This document shows positions 8,893-18,956 of a stretch of DNA of 40,260 bases, piece after piece; position 1 is the first letter of the stretch; every line of letters begins with the position of its first letter. The translations under genes and the position numbers were made by a program. This DNA comes from an uncultured Bacteroidales bacterium (GTDB lineage: Bacteria > Bacteroidota > Bacteroidia > Bacteroidales > P3), in contig CAMVMF010000028.1 of NCBI GenBank assembly GCA_947168515.1, positions 1-40,260 on the forward strand, written 5' to 3'. The notes under the pieces were generated by a model. That model had not been told where the DNA came from and made no database searches. It saw nothing but the letters and a program-made list of their open reading frames with translations.

Positions 8893-9083
8893 GTCTGTTC
8901 TTCTTTTTCTATAGTAACGTTAGTTTTTCATTTTTATTATCGTTGGTGGTGATATAATATGGAAATCTTTTTGCCGCCTACGGCTGTCAGTACCATTTGT
9001 CGTTTGGCCTATGGCTGTTTTGGGTGTGGCCAGCTTGCATCGCACATTATTCTTGCAAGATGTGTTGGCAGATGAAAAAAAAA
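8893..9083. other. Intergenic region with short hairpins, no gene
   Basis: No coding region is supported here. Two short palindromic units, GCCGCCTACGGC near 8972 and GCCTATGGC near 9008, recur about 40 bases apart. They resemble degraded members of a small hairpin repeat, but I cannot place them in a family. Confidence 0.35.
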
Positions 9084-9112
9084 GAGTCTCCTAATGCAGG
9101 GAGACTCCTTTT
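9084..9112. terminator. Intrinsic terminator of secA
   Basis: GAGTCTCC (9084-9091) pairs with GGAGACTC (9100-9107), flanked by an A-run on the left that gives a long U-run in minus-strand RNA. It lies just after the secA stop codon. Confidence 0.85.
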
Positions 9113-9168
9113 GTAATGTATTGCCCTTTGAAGGCTTTTAAGAGAGTTGCACTTATGGGCACCTGAAA

Positions 9169-12492
<3,324 letters not shown>

Positions 12493-12565
12493 TATTTATT
12501 ATTATTTTATTTATATATCATTATAAAACATAGAGTTGTCTAATCGGTCGCTGACAACCCAAGAA

Positions 12566-12575
12566 TGCAAAGATA
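12566..12575 (-). promoter_or_regulatory. -7 promoter box of secA
   Basis: The minus strand reads TATCTTTGCA about 75 bases upstream of the secA start. The remaining 12.6-12.85 kb intergenic DNA shows no gene I can support. Confidence 0.7.
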
Positions 12576-12868
12576 CGAAAAAAAAATGTTTTAGTCTCTT
12601 TATTTCTCATCAGTTGCAAAAATATCCTTATCTGTGATGCCAGCTTGTTTTTATGTTCCTATCAAAAACCATGCCATCGTCTTAGTTGAGTTATATATAA
12701 CGCTTGTGTTATGTCATAGCCCCCATTGGGCATGCTTGGGCCGGCGTGGTTTTCCGTGGGTGAGGTCTACTGCCACAAGGGCATTTGTCCTAAGTAGGAC
12801 ATACCTTGGAGATTCCCTTTCGTCTATATTGTATCGCTAAAAAAACTCTCCGTTTCGTTCAATCTTTG

Positions 12869-12878
12869 TATCTTTGCA
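12869..12878 (+). promoter_or_regulatory. -7 promoter box of nadR-pnuC
   Basis: TATCTTTGCA lies 22 bases before the nadR start codon, giving a very short leader. Confidence 0.72.
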
Positions 12879-12900
12879 GCCGGATTAAAAAGTCACTTAT

Positions 12901-13956
12901 ATGAGTATCGGACTGTGTATGGGCGAATTCTGCCCTCTCCACCAGGGTCATCTTGACCTCATTATGCGGGCCAAAAAGGAAAATGACAGATGCGTCGTGG
13001 TCCTTCTCAATTATGGCAACCCCGATGCCCGGCTCCCCTTTGCCCGTCGGGCCCAATTGATACGTGAGTTTTTCATGAACGACCGCCAGGTGCAGGTGGT
13101 GGCAGTCCCCAATGTCATATTGGGCTCAGCCCATAGTCCTTCGGTCGACCAGTGGAGAGCGGTTTTTGCCGAAATCCGCCATCTTTCGGACAGTCCGTCA
13201 GCCCCATTTGCCGTATATGTTGCCAATCCCGGCTATGTTGAACCGCTCCGGCAGCTGGGAGAAAGTGTCATTCTGGTATCGAAAGAGCAACCCCTGAAGA
13301 GTGCCGACATCCGATGCAATCCCCTGCGATATTGGCCGCATATTGCCTCCACGTTCCATCCTTATCTCACTAGGAATATATTGGTGGTGGGTACGGCCTC
13401 GGAGGGCAAGACTACCTTGGTGAACGACATTGCCAAGTATTACAATTTGCCCACAGCAGTAGAGTGGGGGAGGGTGTATATGGAGCAACACGGCCTGCGT
13501 GACCCGGAATTGACGGTGGACGATTTTGTGGAGTTTATTGTTGGCCAGTTGCGCCTCTGCCAAAAGGCTATCCGTGAAGCCACGAATGACATTATGCTTT
13601 CCGACACGGACAACCTCATCACACTCATGTATGCCAAAGCTTATGCCGAGGACGACCAGATGCCACTTTCGATGGCGGACTACAACGAGGTGCTCTATCC
13701 GCTTGCCCTTTCTCTGAAAGATCAAATCCACTGGGACCGAATCTTTGTCATGGAACCGGGAGGTGCCTACGTTGATGATGGTTTCCGCTATATGGGGCAG
13801 TCCTCCATGGACGAGCGCATGAGCAATCATCGCAAACTGCTGTCGCTCATGAATGAATTTGGCTTCGCCGACCGTCTGGAGTTTCTCAAGGGCGGCGCGT
13901 ATCTCGACAATTTCCTAACCGTAAAAAAATATATCCATGGGCTCCTTTCTGAATAA
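12901..13956 (+). CDS. nadR: NadR-like NMN adenylyltransferase / ribosylnicotinamide kinase
   Basis: This 351-residue bifunctional enzyme is expected to phosphorylate nicotinamide riboside to NMN and adenylylate it to NAD. The N-terminal nucleotidyltransferase half has the G-x-F-x-P-x-H-x-G-H signature (GEFCPLHQGHLDLI, about 8-21). The C-terminal kinase half has a Walker A in VVGTASEGKTTLVNDI (about 161-176) and a D-T-D (LSDTDNLIT) region. The N-terminal DNA-binding repressor domain of enterobacterial NadR is absent, as is usual in Bacteroidota. Its 3' end overlaps pnuC by 20 bases, which couples the kinase to the transporter that imports its substrate. Confidence 0.88.
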   Translation: MSIGLCMGEFCPLHQGHLDLIMRAKKENDRCVVVLLNYGNPDARLPFARRAQLIREFFMNDRQVQVVAVPNVILGSAHSPSVDQWRAVFAEIRHLSDSPSAPFAVYVANPGYVEPLRQLGESVILVSKEQPLKSADIRCNPLRYWPHIASTFHPYLTRNILVVGTASEGKTTLVNDIAKYYNLPTAVEWGRVYMEQHGLRDPELTVDDFVEFIVGQLRLCQKAIREATNDIMLSDTDNLITLMYAKAYAEDDQMPLSMADYNEVLYPLALSLKDQIHWDRIFVMEPGGAYVDDGFRYMGQSSMDERMSNHRKLLSLMNEFGFADRLEFLKGGAYLDNFLTVKKYIHGLLSE

Positions 13957-14644
13957 AATCAAAAACGAACTGGTGGGAGACGGATGGTTTGGCATTGTCT
14001 TCATTACCATAGGGTTGCTTACTCAGGTCATATCTTTCATCTGGGCACCCGACATGTCCCTCTCTCCCGTTGATGCGGTTGTCTCGCTTGTCTGTGGCAT
14101 GTTTGGCATTGTGGGGGTTGTGCTTTACAGCCAGAAGAAACTATCGGGCTATTTGTTTTCCTTTGTGCAGCTGTTTTTGTATGTCTATTTGGCAGCCAAA
14201 CAGCACCTATGGGGACAGATTATGCAGAATGTGTTCTATTTCGTCACTATGATTGGAGGGATGTACATTTGGATAAAGCATTATCACACTTCCGACACCG
14301 AAAGTGAGGTGGACACTCGCCAATTGTCTAAACGGTGGTTCTATTGCATTCTGGTGGGGACAATGGCATTGGTGGGGTTTCTCTACTATCTCCTGGGCCT
14401 CACCAACGACCCCCAGCCTTTCGTCGATGCCTTCACCACCGTGCCGGCCTTTGTGGCCCAAATCTTGCTGATGCTCCGCTACCGTGAGAATTGGATTTTC
14501 TGGGCCGTCCTCAACGTGGCCTCTATCTTCCTGTGGGCCCGTGCCGAAAACTGGTGCCTGATGGTCCAATACATCTTCTGGACAATCAACTGCGCCTATG
14601 GCTACCACCTCTGGCGTAGCTCACAGTCTCACGCAACGGCCTAG
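13937..14644 (+). CDS. pnuC: PnuC-like nicotinamide riboside transporter
   Basis: This 235-residue inner-membrane protein has about seven hydrophobic segments. Family features include the aromatic-rich YSQKKLSGYLFSFVQLFLYVYLAAKQHLWGQIMQNVFY stretch, seen here in pieces as LFSFVQLFLYVYLA and QIMQNVFYFVTMIGG, and a second W-rich half (RYRENWIFWAVLNV). PnuC facilitates nicotinamide riboside uptake, with phosphorylation by NadR trapping it inside. The start codon lies within the nadR coding region (20-base overlap), consistent with translational coupling. No terminator is obvious downstream. Confidence 0.88.
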   Translation: MGSFLNKIKNELVGDGWFGIVFITIGLLTQVISFIWAPDMSLSPVDAVVSLVCGMFGIVGVVLYSQKKLSGYLFSFVQLFLYVYLAAKQHLWGQIMQNVFYFVTMIGGMYIWIKHYHTSDTESEVDTRQLSKRWFYCILVGTMALVGFLYYLLGLTNDPQPFVDAFTTVPAFVAQILLMLRYRENWIFWAVLNVASIFLWARAENWCLMVQYIFWTINCAYGYHLWRSSQSHATA

Positions 14645-14705
14645 GACCAGATGTAGGTTAGTAAACTTGCTGGAAGTGCTGTTGCTGCCATCGCTAGAAG
14701 GGTGG

Positions 14706-14882
14706 CTATTCGGCTGTTGGGTAATGCACCTCATAGGTTCCTCCGTCAGCGGCAATCAGTGTGTTGGGGAAGATGGCCTGCGCCTCGGACAACAGTTTGT
14801 CGGGCTCTTTGTAGCGGTCGCAGAAATACTCCGCACCCGCGTATCCATTGAAAACAAAAGGGTTATCCATATTCTTCTCCAT
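14706..14882 (-). pseudogene. Chimeric scar: ATPase N-terminus joined to rnz C-terminus
   Basis: The frame begins MEKNMDNPFVFNGYAGAEYFCDR, which resembles the start of Bacteroidota AAA ATPases (NPF..GY...EYFCDR), and then passes directly into YKEPDKLLSEAQAIFPNTLI and on to the last residues of ribonuclease Z. Bases 14722-14817 match 18169-18264 inside rnz at 92 of 96 positions, and all four differences are at synonymous third codon positions. The fusion point sits at a shared GCG(A/C)CCGC. No functional ATPase or nuclease can be made from this fragment. A near-consensus -7 box (AATATTTG) precedes it, so it may still be transcribed. Confidence 0.75.
14722..14817 (-). repeat. Partial duplicate of the rnz 3' end
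   Basis: This 96-bp segment is 96% identical to 18169-18264. All four mismatches are silent in the rnz frame, which suggests the donor was another functional rnz allele and not a recent copy of the local gene. Confidence 0.85.
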
Positions 14883-14904
14883 TAATTCCCACTGCAAATA
14901 TTCA

Positions 14905-14951
14905 ACAAAAAACCGACTTAACAAAATGTTATTAGCAAAATGTTAAGTCGG
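14905..14951 (-). terminator. Intrinsic terminator after the DUF4160/DUF2442 pair
   Basis: On the minus strand, CCGACTTAACA (14951-14941) pairs with TGTTAAGTCGG (14923-14913) and is followed by TTTTTTG. A second, imperfect hairpin at 14982-15012 (AGTCCCTGCC/GGCAAGGG) lies just upstream, so termination may be two-step. Confidence 0.75.
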
Positions 14952-15056
14952 GGTATATGCAATGGAATCTGGAAGATAAAAAGAGTCCCTGCCACAGAGG
15001 CAAGGGTTCTCCTATTTTTACTTGCCGTGGCGGACTTGCTATCTGCCAGCACCCAA

Positions 15057-15353
15057 TCACTCCTCTGCAACGTGAGGCAATGCCCCATCTTTGAGGACAT
15101 ATTGAGGCACACCATACTCATACAATGTGTCGGAAGGCAGGTCTATTCGGTCGTTCCAATATACACAGGTACGGCTGCTATCCACCCGTGCCTGCTCCCA
15201 AAGATGGGGAATCTGCTTCAGCATACGAAACTCATCAACCTGCTCAATATCCTCACCCACATCGTACACCACCTCCTTCCCGTCGTCAAACACAACCGAG
15301 AGTCGATAATTAGGCAAAGTCTCAATGCCTTTTATGCGCGGCAGAGTATCCAT
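15057..15353 (-). CDS. DUF2442 domain protein
   Basis: This 98-residue soluble protein fits DUF2442: a compact N-terminal beta unit (LSVVFDDGKEVVYDVG) resembling the family's L.V.F.dG....D, followed by a short acidic helix and a C-terminal D-L-P-S-D-T-L-Y-E-Y-G segment. Its start codon shares a base with the stop of the DUF4160 gene (TAATG), so the two are translationally coupled. DUF2442 and DUF4160 genes are often adjacent, and a toxin-antitoxin-like role has been suspected by position only; no catalytic residues are evident. Confidence 0.8.
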   Translation of the reverse strand: MDTLPRIKGIETLPNYRLSVVFDDGKEVVYDVGEDIEQVDEFRMLKQIPHLWEQARVDSSRTCVYWNDRIDLPSDTLYEYGVPQYVLKDGALPHVAEE

Positions 15354-15607
15354 TATTCTAAAGGTGGCAGTTTATGTATTTGTTGTGTATTCCACATATC
15401 GATAAGTGATTTGGCGTTAGCACGCAACCATTCTTGAACAAGACGCTGCGCTTTCTCGGGCAGATCACCAAGAGTCATCTCAAAAGTGTTAATGTCAAAC
15501 ACCCCCACATATTCATCATAGATTGCATGAATATGAGCAGGTTCGTGTTCTTTCGGCTTGAAGAACATCTTGATAATAATCCCATAAAAACGACTAATCT
15601 CAGGCAT
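15353..15607 (-). CDS. DUF4160 domain protein
   Basis: This 84-residue protein starts MPEISRFYGIIIKMFF and carries the DUF4160 hallmark H-x-P-x-H-x-H-x-x-Y (EHEPAHIHAIYDEY), with clustered histidines, and a C-terminal helix (VQEWLRANAKSLIDMWN). I chose the ATG at 15607; a TTG six codons upstream is less likely. A TAATTTTGCA promoter box lies about 20 bases upstream. The histidines could bind metal or form an active site, but this is inference. It is the first gene of a two-gene unit with DUF2442. Confidence 0.8.
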   Translation of the reverse strand: MPEISRFYGIIIKMFFKPKEHEPAHIHAIYDEYVGVFDINTFEMTLGDLPEKAQRLVQEWLRANAKSLIDMWNTQQIHKLPPLE

Positions 15608-15627
15608 ATCATCCGACTTTTTCAAAA

Positions 15628-15637
15628 TGCAAAATTA
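15628..15637 (-). promoter_or_regulatory. -7 promoter box of the DUF4160/DUF2442 pair
   Basis: The minus strand reads TAATTTTGCA, matching TAnnTTTG, 20 bases before the chosen start. Confidence 0.65.
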
Positions 15638-15670
15638 CACATTATTTTCCAATCATCAAGAAAAGTGACA

Positions 15671-15710
15671 AAAAAAGAGTCCCTGCCGGAGTGGCAAGGA
15701 CTCTCTTTTG
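15671..15710. terminator. Bidirectional intrinsic terminator
   Basis: GAGTCCCTGCC (15677-15687) pairs with GGCAAGGACTC (15693-15703), flanked by A- and T-runs. It ends the fimbrillin-like operon, and a short GGCAGT/ACTGCC hairpin sits beside it at 15719-15735. Confidence 0.8.
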
Positions 15711-15754
15711 TTTCTCTTGGGCAGTGGAGACTGCCTCCGACAAAAATTAATAAT

Positions 15755-17359
15755 TTAATCCTGAACGGGGCGTACTGAGAACCCGAGGCGGCGATCGTAG
15801 TCGTACGTCGCGTTGAGATTGTAGCAGTAGAAGTTTATGCCGTATGCGTAGTCCTCATTGATGGGCGTGTTGATGCGCGTGGACGACCAATAGAAGCCGT
15901 TGCTGCCCATATAGTAGACATCCGTGCCGCTGCGGCGGCCCGCCGCAGGCAAGAATACTGCACCAGCTGACTCCATCTGCGCCCACTGGGCAAGAGTGTA
16001 GCTGTTGTGTGTCCAGTCAGGTTGGTTGTTGTCTATATTATAAGTGCTAAAGCCAGGATTGAACTGAGAACACCCCGAAGGCAGTGTCCAACTGTCGGGC
16101 AGGATAATCAGTCCACCCACACCATTGATATTACCTGTCCCTCGTTTGGATGAGGCATTCGTGCGAGTGTTGAGGAGATAGTTCCACTCTGATTGTGTCA
16201 AAGTGCGCCACTGATTGACTGCGTTGCCCCCATTGCTGATGGCGTTGCTGCCCCAATCAACGAAAGTGCTATAGTCTGTATTATTGGTGGAGGCCAATGT
16301 GGGATTGTCGCCCGTGCCCCAACCGAAGAGGTCTATCCAACCTCTATAGGTAGAACTGATATTGCTGTTTGCACTGCCCACATAGTCGTACTGATGCTCG
16401 GCAAAACGCCAAGTATTAGTGCTGGCCTGATACTGCAGGTTGCCCTGCGAGAAATGCACCTGCTGTGTGGCACTCACCGAGAAAGCACCCGGCAGCGCCC
16501 CGTTGATTGAAGGCGGGTCTGGTGGTGTTTGACCATCCCACTGTTCCACTGTCAGGCCGACTTCCGCCATTCTATTGTGACGGAGTGACGCATGTTTCTC
16601 AAATGTGGCATATTGACCAAAGGTGTTGTAGAGCGTGATGGTCACATCCTCACCCTCGTTATCACCAAACGCTGGTGCTACGATGTAATAGACGTAGGTG
16701 TCCCTGTCCCCACGACCTATAGTGGGTCTGTTGCCAAGAGGGAATACCAACGACACGTCGTGGCTTGCCGATGACGGTACCATCGTTCCAATATGGTCAT
16801 TCGGACTTCCCGTCACGCTGGCACTACACAACCCACTGAGGTAGGCAGTCGCAGCCGTAACAGTAATGTGGTCAAGGACGAAGTCGTTATCCATCCTGTT
16901 GCTGATTACCACTTTGATGAGAGGGCAGAGGTTGTGGAACGTCAGCGACTCATTGGATGAGTAGGCTCCCATTGGCACCTTTACCTTCTGGTCGCCACGG
17001 CTATCCACCTCATATATTTGTTCGTGAGGCAGGGTGACGGCAATGGTACTACTACTGGAGATGTCCACATCCCCCACTATGTCGGCGGGGTAGATGGCGC
17101 GGTAGTGGTTGCTCTCCACCACATCGGTTATCTGTGCCGAGGAGCCCAGTGCCGCACTGGTGGTGCAGGTCTGGTTGTTGACCCGTATCAGGTCGTTGTT
17201 GTGCCAGCATGGGGTCAGGTTGTCAATATACACCTTGGCATCCCTGCCGTTGTCAATATTGGCACCCAAAGTCACAGTGCCGTATTCTCTTTTGCAGCCT
17301 GCCAGCATCACCATACCCGCCATCAGGCCAACTATCATTGTAGTATTAAGTTTCTTCAT
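15755..17359 (-). CDS. Fimbrillin-like surface lipoprotein with FISUMP-like C-terminus
   Basis: This 534-residue lipoprotein has a lipobox ending MLAGC (Cys about 22). The N-terminal half (about 25-275) resembles the fimbrillin family, with DI-type strand patterns, NNDLIRVNN and HYRAIYPADI..., and the YVYYIVAPA strand. The C-terminal half (about 285-534) has the repeated W/G-rich layout of the Fibrobacter-succinogenes-major-domain or formylglycine-enzyme-like lectin fold: FSQGNLQYQAST, WIDLFGWGTGDNP, LTQSEWNYLL, GFYWSSTR and a terminal FSVRPV. It is probably surface exposed and adhesive. A 69-residue gene lies 37 bases upstream on the same transcript, behind a structured leader. Confidence 0.75.
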   Translation of the reverse strand: MKKLNTTMIVGLMAGMVMLAGCKREYGTVTLGANIDNGRDAKVYIDNLTPCWHNNDLIRVNNQTCTTSAALGSSAQITDVVESNHYRAIYPADIVGDVDISSSSTIAVTLPHEQIYEVDSRGDQKVKVPMGAYSSNESLTFHNLCPLIKVVISNRMDNDFVLDHITVTAATAYLSGLCSASVTGSPNDHIGTMVPSSASHDVSLVFPLGNRPTIGRGDRDTYVYYIVAPAFGDNEGEDVTITLYNTFGQYATFEKHASLRHNRMAEVGLTVEQWDGQTPPDPPSINGALPGAFSVSATQQVHFSQGNLQYQASTNTWRFAEHQYDYVGSANSNISSTYRGWIDLFGWGTGDNPTLASTNNTDYSTFVDWGSNAISNGGNAVNQWRTLTQSEWNYLLNTRTNASSKRGTGNINGVGGLIILPDSWTLPSGCSQFNPGFSTYNIDNNQPDWTHNSYTLAQWAQMESAGAVFLPAAGRRSGTDVYYMGSNGFYWSSTRINTPINEDYAYGINFYCYNLNATYDYDRRLGFSVRPVQD

Positions 17360-17396
17360 AAAGTCTAAATTCTAATTCTTAATTAATGATTACTAT

Positions 17397-17606
17397 TTAC
17401 CACCTTTCTATCTCAAACGATGTGGTGCGGTTTCCATCGCCAGACCAATCGTCACGCTCGAAAGGGTTTGAGTGGCTTCCGGGCATATCGTCATCCCATA
17501 GAAAGGGTTCAAACCGAGTGGAGGACACTCCATGACCCATTTCCACCACAAACTCAACTACCTTGATGACGGGAGGGCTGTAAATTTCTTTGATTCGTTC
17601 TTTCAT
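17397..17606 (-). CDS. Small peptide gene heading the adhesin operon
   Basis: This 69-residue product starts MKERIKEIYSPPVIKVVEF and has an early P-x-V-(I/V)-K-V-V-E-F-V-V-E-M-G stretch, then a Ser/Asp/Trp-rich tail with no signal peptide. The layout resembles short Bacteroidota open frames of unknown role found ahead of surface-protein genes, with a conserved PEI-x-V-x-E-x-x-V-E-G-like head and variable tail. It lies 28 bases after a terminator that is part of the structured leader, and 37 bases before the fimbrillin-like gene. It could be a precursor peptide or a translational leader; I cannot assign a function. Confidence 0.6.
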   Translation of the reverse strand: MKERIKEIYSPPVIKVVEFVVEMGHGVSSTRFEPFLWDDDMPGSHSNPFERDDWSGDGNRTTSFEIERW

Positions 17607-17633
17607 TGCTGTTGTTGTTTAGATTTGGACATA

Positions 17634-17681
17634 AAAAAAGCGTGGAACGTTTTCCTTGCCTGAACGTCAGGGTTTCCACGC
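17634..17681 (-). terminator. Leader terminator (attenuator) of the adhesin operon
   Basis: In minus-strand RNA, GCGUGGAA (17681-17674 as complement) pairs with UUCCACGC (17647-17640), with a nested CCUGA/UCAGG hairpin in the loop, followed by seven U residues. It sits between promoter and first gene. Its 5' arm is also required by the long hairpin at 17661-17784, so the two structures exclude each other. Confidence 0.7.
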
Positions 17682-17784
17682 CCTCCAAAATCCAACAAGT
17701 TATTCCACGCCGAAACAATCGGCGTTTCGTAACCTATTCTTGATTTTGGAGCCTTTAAATGGCAATGTGGAAATTTGACGTTCA
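17661..17784 (-). ncRNA. Structured 5' leader, long hairpin A
   Basis: Four nested complementary pairs make a long imperfect hairpin: TGAACGTCA (17661-17669) with 17776-17784; TTTCCAC (17673-17679) with 17767-17773; CTCCAAAATC (17683-17692) with 17742-17751; and ACGCCGA (17707-17713) with 17719-17725. All four are perfect. The hairpin is on the leader of the 69-residue gene and shares layout and patches of sequence with the leader at 35.6 kb, including AAAGACATAA(C/T)ATAA upstream of it. It overlaps the terminator at 17634-17681. Confidence 0.65.
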
Positions 17785-17887
17785 AGAATAGCACGAATCG
17801 CTATTATGTTATGTCTTTAATTTCTTTTGTTTGCTACATAGTTGTACGTATTGATTATACGAAAGTTTGTTTCTGTCGTTTTGACGC

Positions 17888-17920
17888 TGCAAATATACGA
17901 CTTTTTTCTCATACTGCAAC
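17888..17920 (-). promoter_or_regulatory. Promoter of the adhesin operon leader
   Basis: On the minus strand GTTG (17920-17917) is followed 19 bases later by TATATTTGCA (17897-17888), a good -33/-7 pair for the Bacteroidota sigma factor. It implies a leader of about 275 bases before the first start codon. Confidence 0.7.
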
Positions 17921-18152
17921 TTTTTTAATAAACGGTGGATTGGCCTTTCCTATTGAATGATTCCGATTACAGTCCGTATCCAAACCGTTTTTGGCTTCCA
18001 GTTGTCTGAACTTTGTTTGCCGTTCAGTTTCTCTTCGCTACGGAAGGGATCTTTCTTCATTATAATTGTGTGGACGTTGGGCTGGATTGGGTTGGGACCC
18101 TTTCAGGGCAATTTTGGGAGGTTGCCGGTGCACAAGGGGTTGACGGTAAGGA
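17921..18152. other. Intergenic region, no gene seen
   Basis: Between the leader promoter and the rnz stop codon I see no supported coding region, hairpin terminator or repeat. Confidence 0.4.
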
Positions 18153-18956
18153 TCAGTTAAGTTTTCCATAATGCACCTCATAGGTTCCTCCGTCAGCGGC
18201 AATCAGCGTGTTGGGAAAGATAGCCTGTGCCTCGGACAACAGTTTGTCGGGCTCTTTGTAGCGGGCGCTGATGTGGGTCAGCAGGAGCTGTTGGGCCTCT
18301 GCCTTCAACGCCAAGGTGGCGGCTTGGGCGGCGGTGCAGTGGAGTTTCTCCGCGGCCACACTGGCAAAGGTATTGTCGAAAGTGCTTTCCAAGCAGAGCA
18401 GGTCCACCTGGTGGATATGAGGCAGGAAAGACTCTGTATAGCCCGTGTCGGAACAGTAGGCGTAGCGTCTGGCGGGATTCTTCCCGCGAGGTTTTTCTTC
18501 GATTAGATAGCCGTAGGTGGGTACCGAGTGCACCAAGGGGAAAGCAAAGATGCGGCACAGCTGATTTTCGAACAGCAGTTGGCTGCCTTCGGTATGGCTC
18601 AGTTCGTGATAGCGCAGTTCGAAGTCGAGGTGACTGCCCGCGGCCTGCATAAAGGTGGTCATGGCATTGGCAATTCCCTCGGGAGCATAGATGTCCACAG
18701 GATTTTTGCGTCCACAGAGGTGCATGCTGCTGAGCAGTCCGGGCAGGCCGAAGAAGTGGTCGCCGTGCAGGTGGGTGATGCAGATGGTTGCCATCGACTG
18801 CATCTTCTGATGGTAGATGCGCATCTGGGTTTGGGTGTTTTCGCCACAGTCCAAAAGAATGCGGTAGCCGTTGATGTTCACGACTTGGCCGCTGCAGTGG
18901 CGTGCGACGGTGGGCAATGCTGCCCCCGAGCCGAGTATGGTGGTGTAGAAGTTCAC
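18153..18956 (-). CDS. rnz: Ribonuclease Z (tRNA 3' endonuclease)
   Basis: This metallo-beta-lactamase-fold enzyme removes 3' trailers from tRNA precursors. The 267-residue product has the zinc motif THLHGDHFFGLPG (about 62-74), an early GSGAALPT loop, the YCSDTGYT aspartate region (about 168-175), LESTFDN, and a late HISARY histidine. It is shorter than the usual roughly 300 residues. The start is a GTG that directly follows the TAA of the DUF4831 gene (TAAGTG), so it depends on upstream translation. Its last 96 or so bases are duplicated at 14.7 kb. Confidence 0.93.
   Translation of the reverse strand: MNFYTTILGSGAALPTVARHCSGQVVNINGYRILLDCGENTQTQMRIYHQKMQSMATICITHLHGDHFFGLPGLLSSMHLCGRKNPVDIYAPEGIANAMTTFMQAAGSHLDFELRYHELSHTEGSQLLFENQLCRIFAFPLVHSVPTYGYLIEEKPRGKNPARRYAYCSDTGYTESFLPHIHQVDLLCLESTFDNTFASVAAEKLHCTAAQAATLALKAEAQQLLLTHISARYKEPDKLLSEAQAIFPNTLIAADGGTYEVHYGKLN

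Noticed and set aside
17603..17794. 63-codon frame in the adhesin leader as a gene
   Set aside because: It begins with GTG inside the hairpin arm, has no ribosome-binding site I can see and its peptide follows the hairpin sequence. It is kept only as a possible leader peptide.
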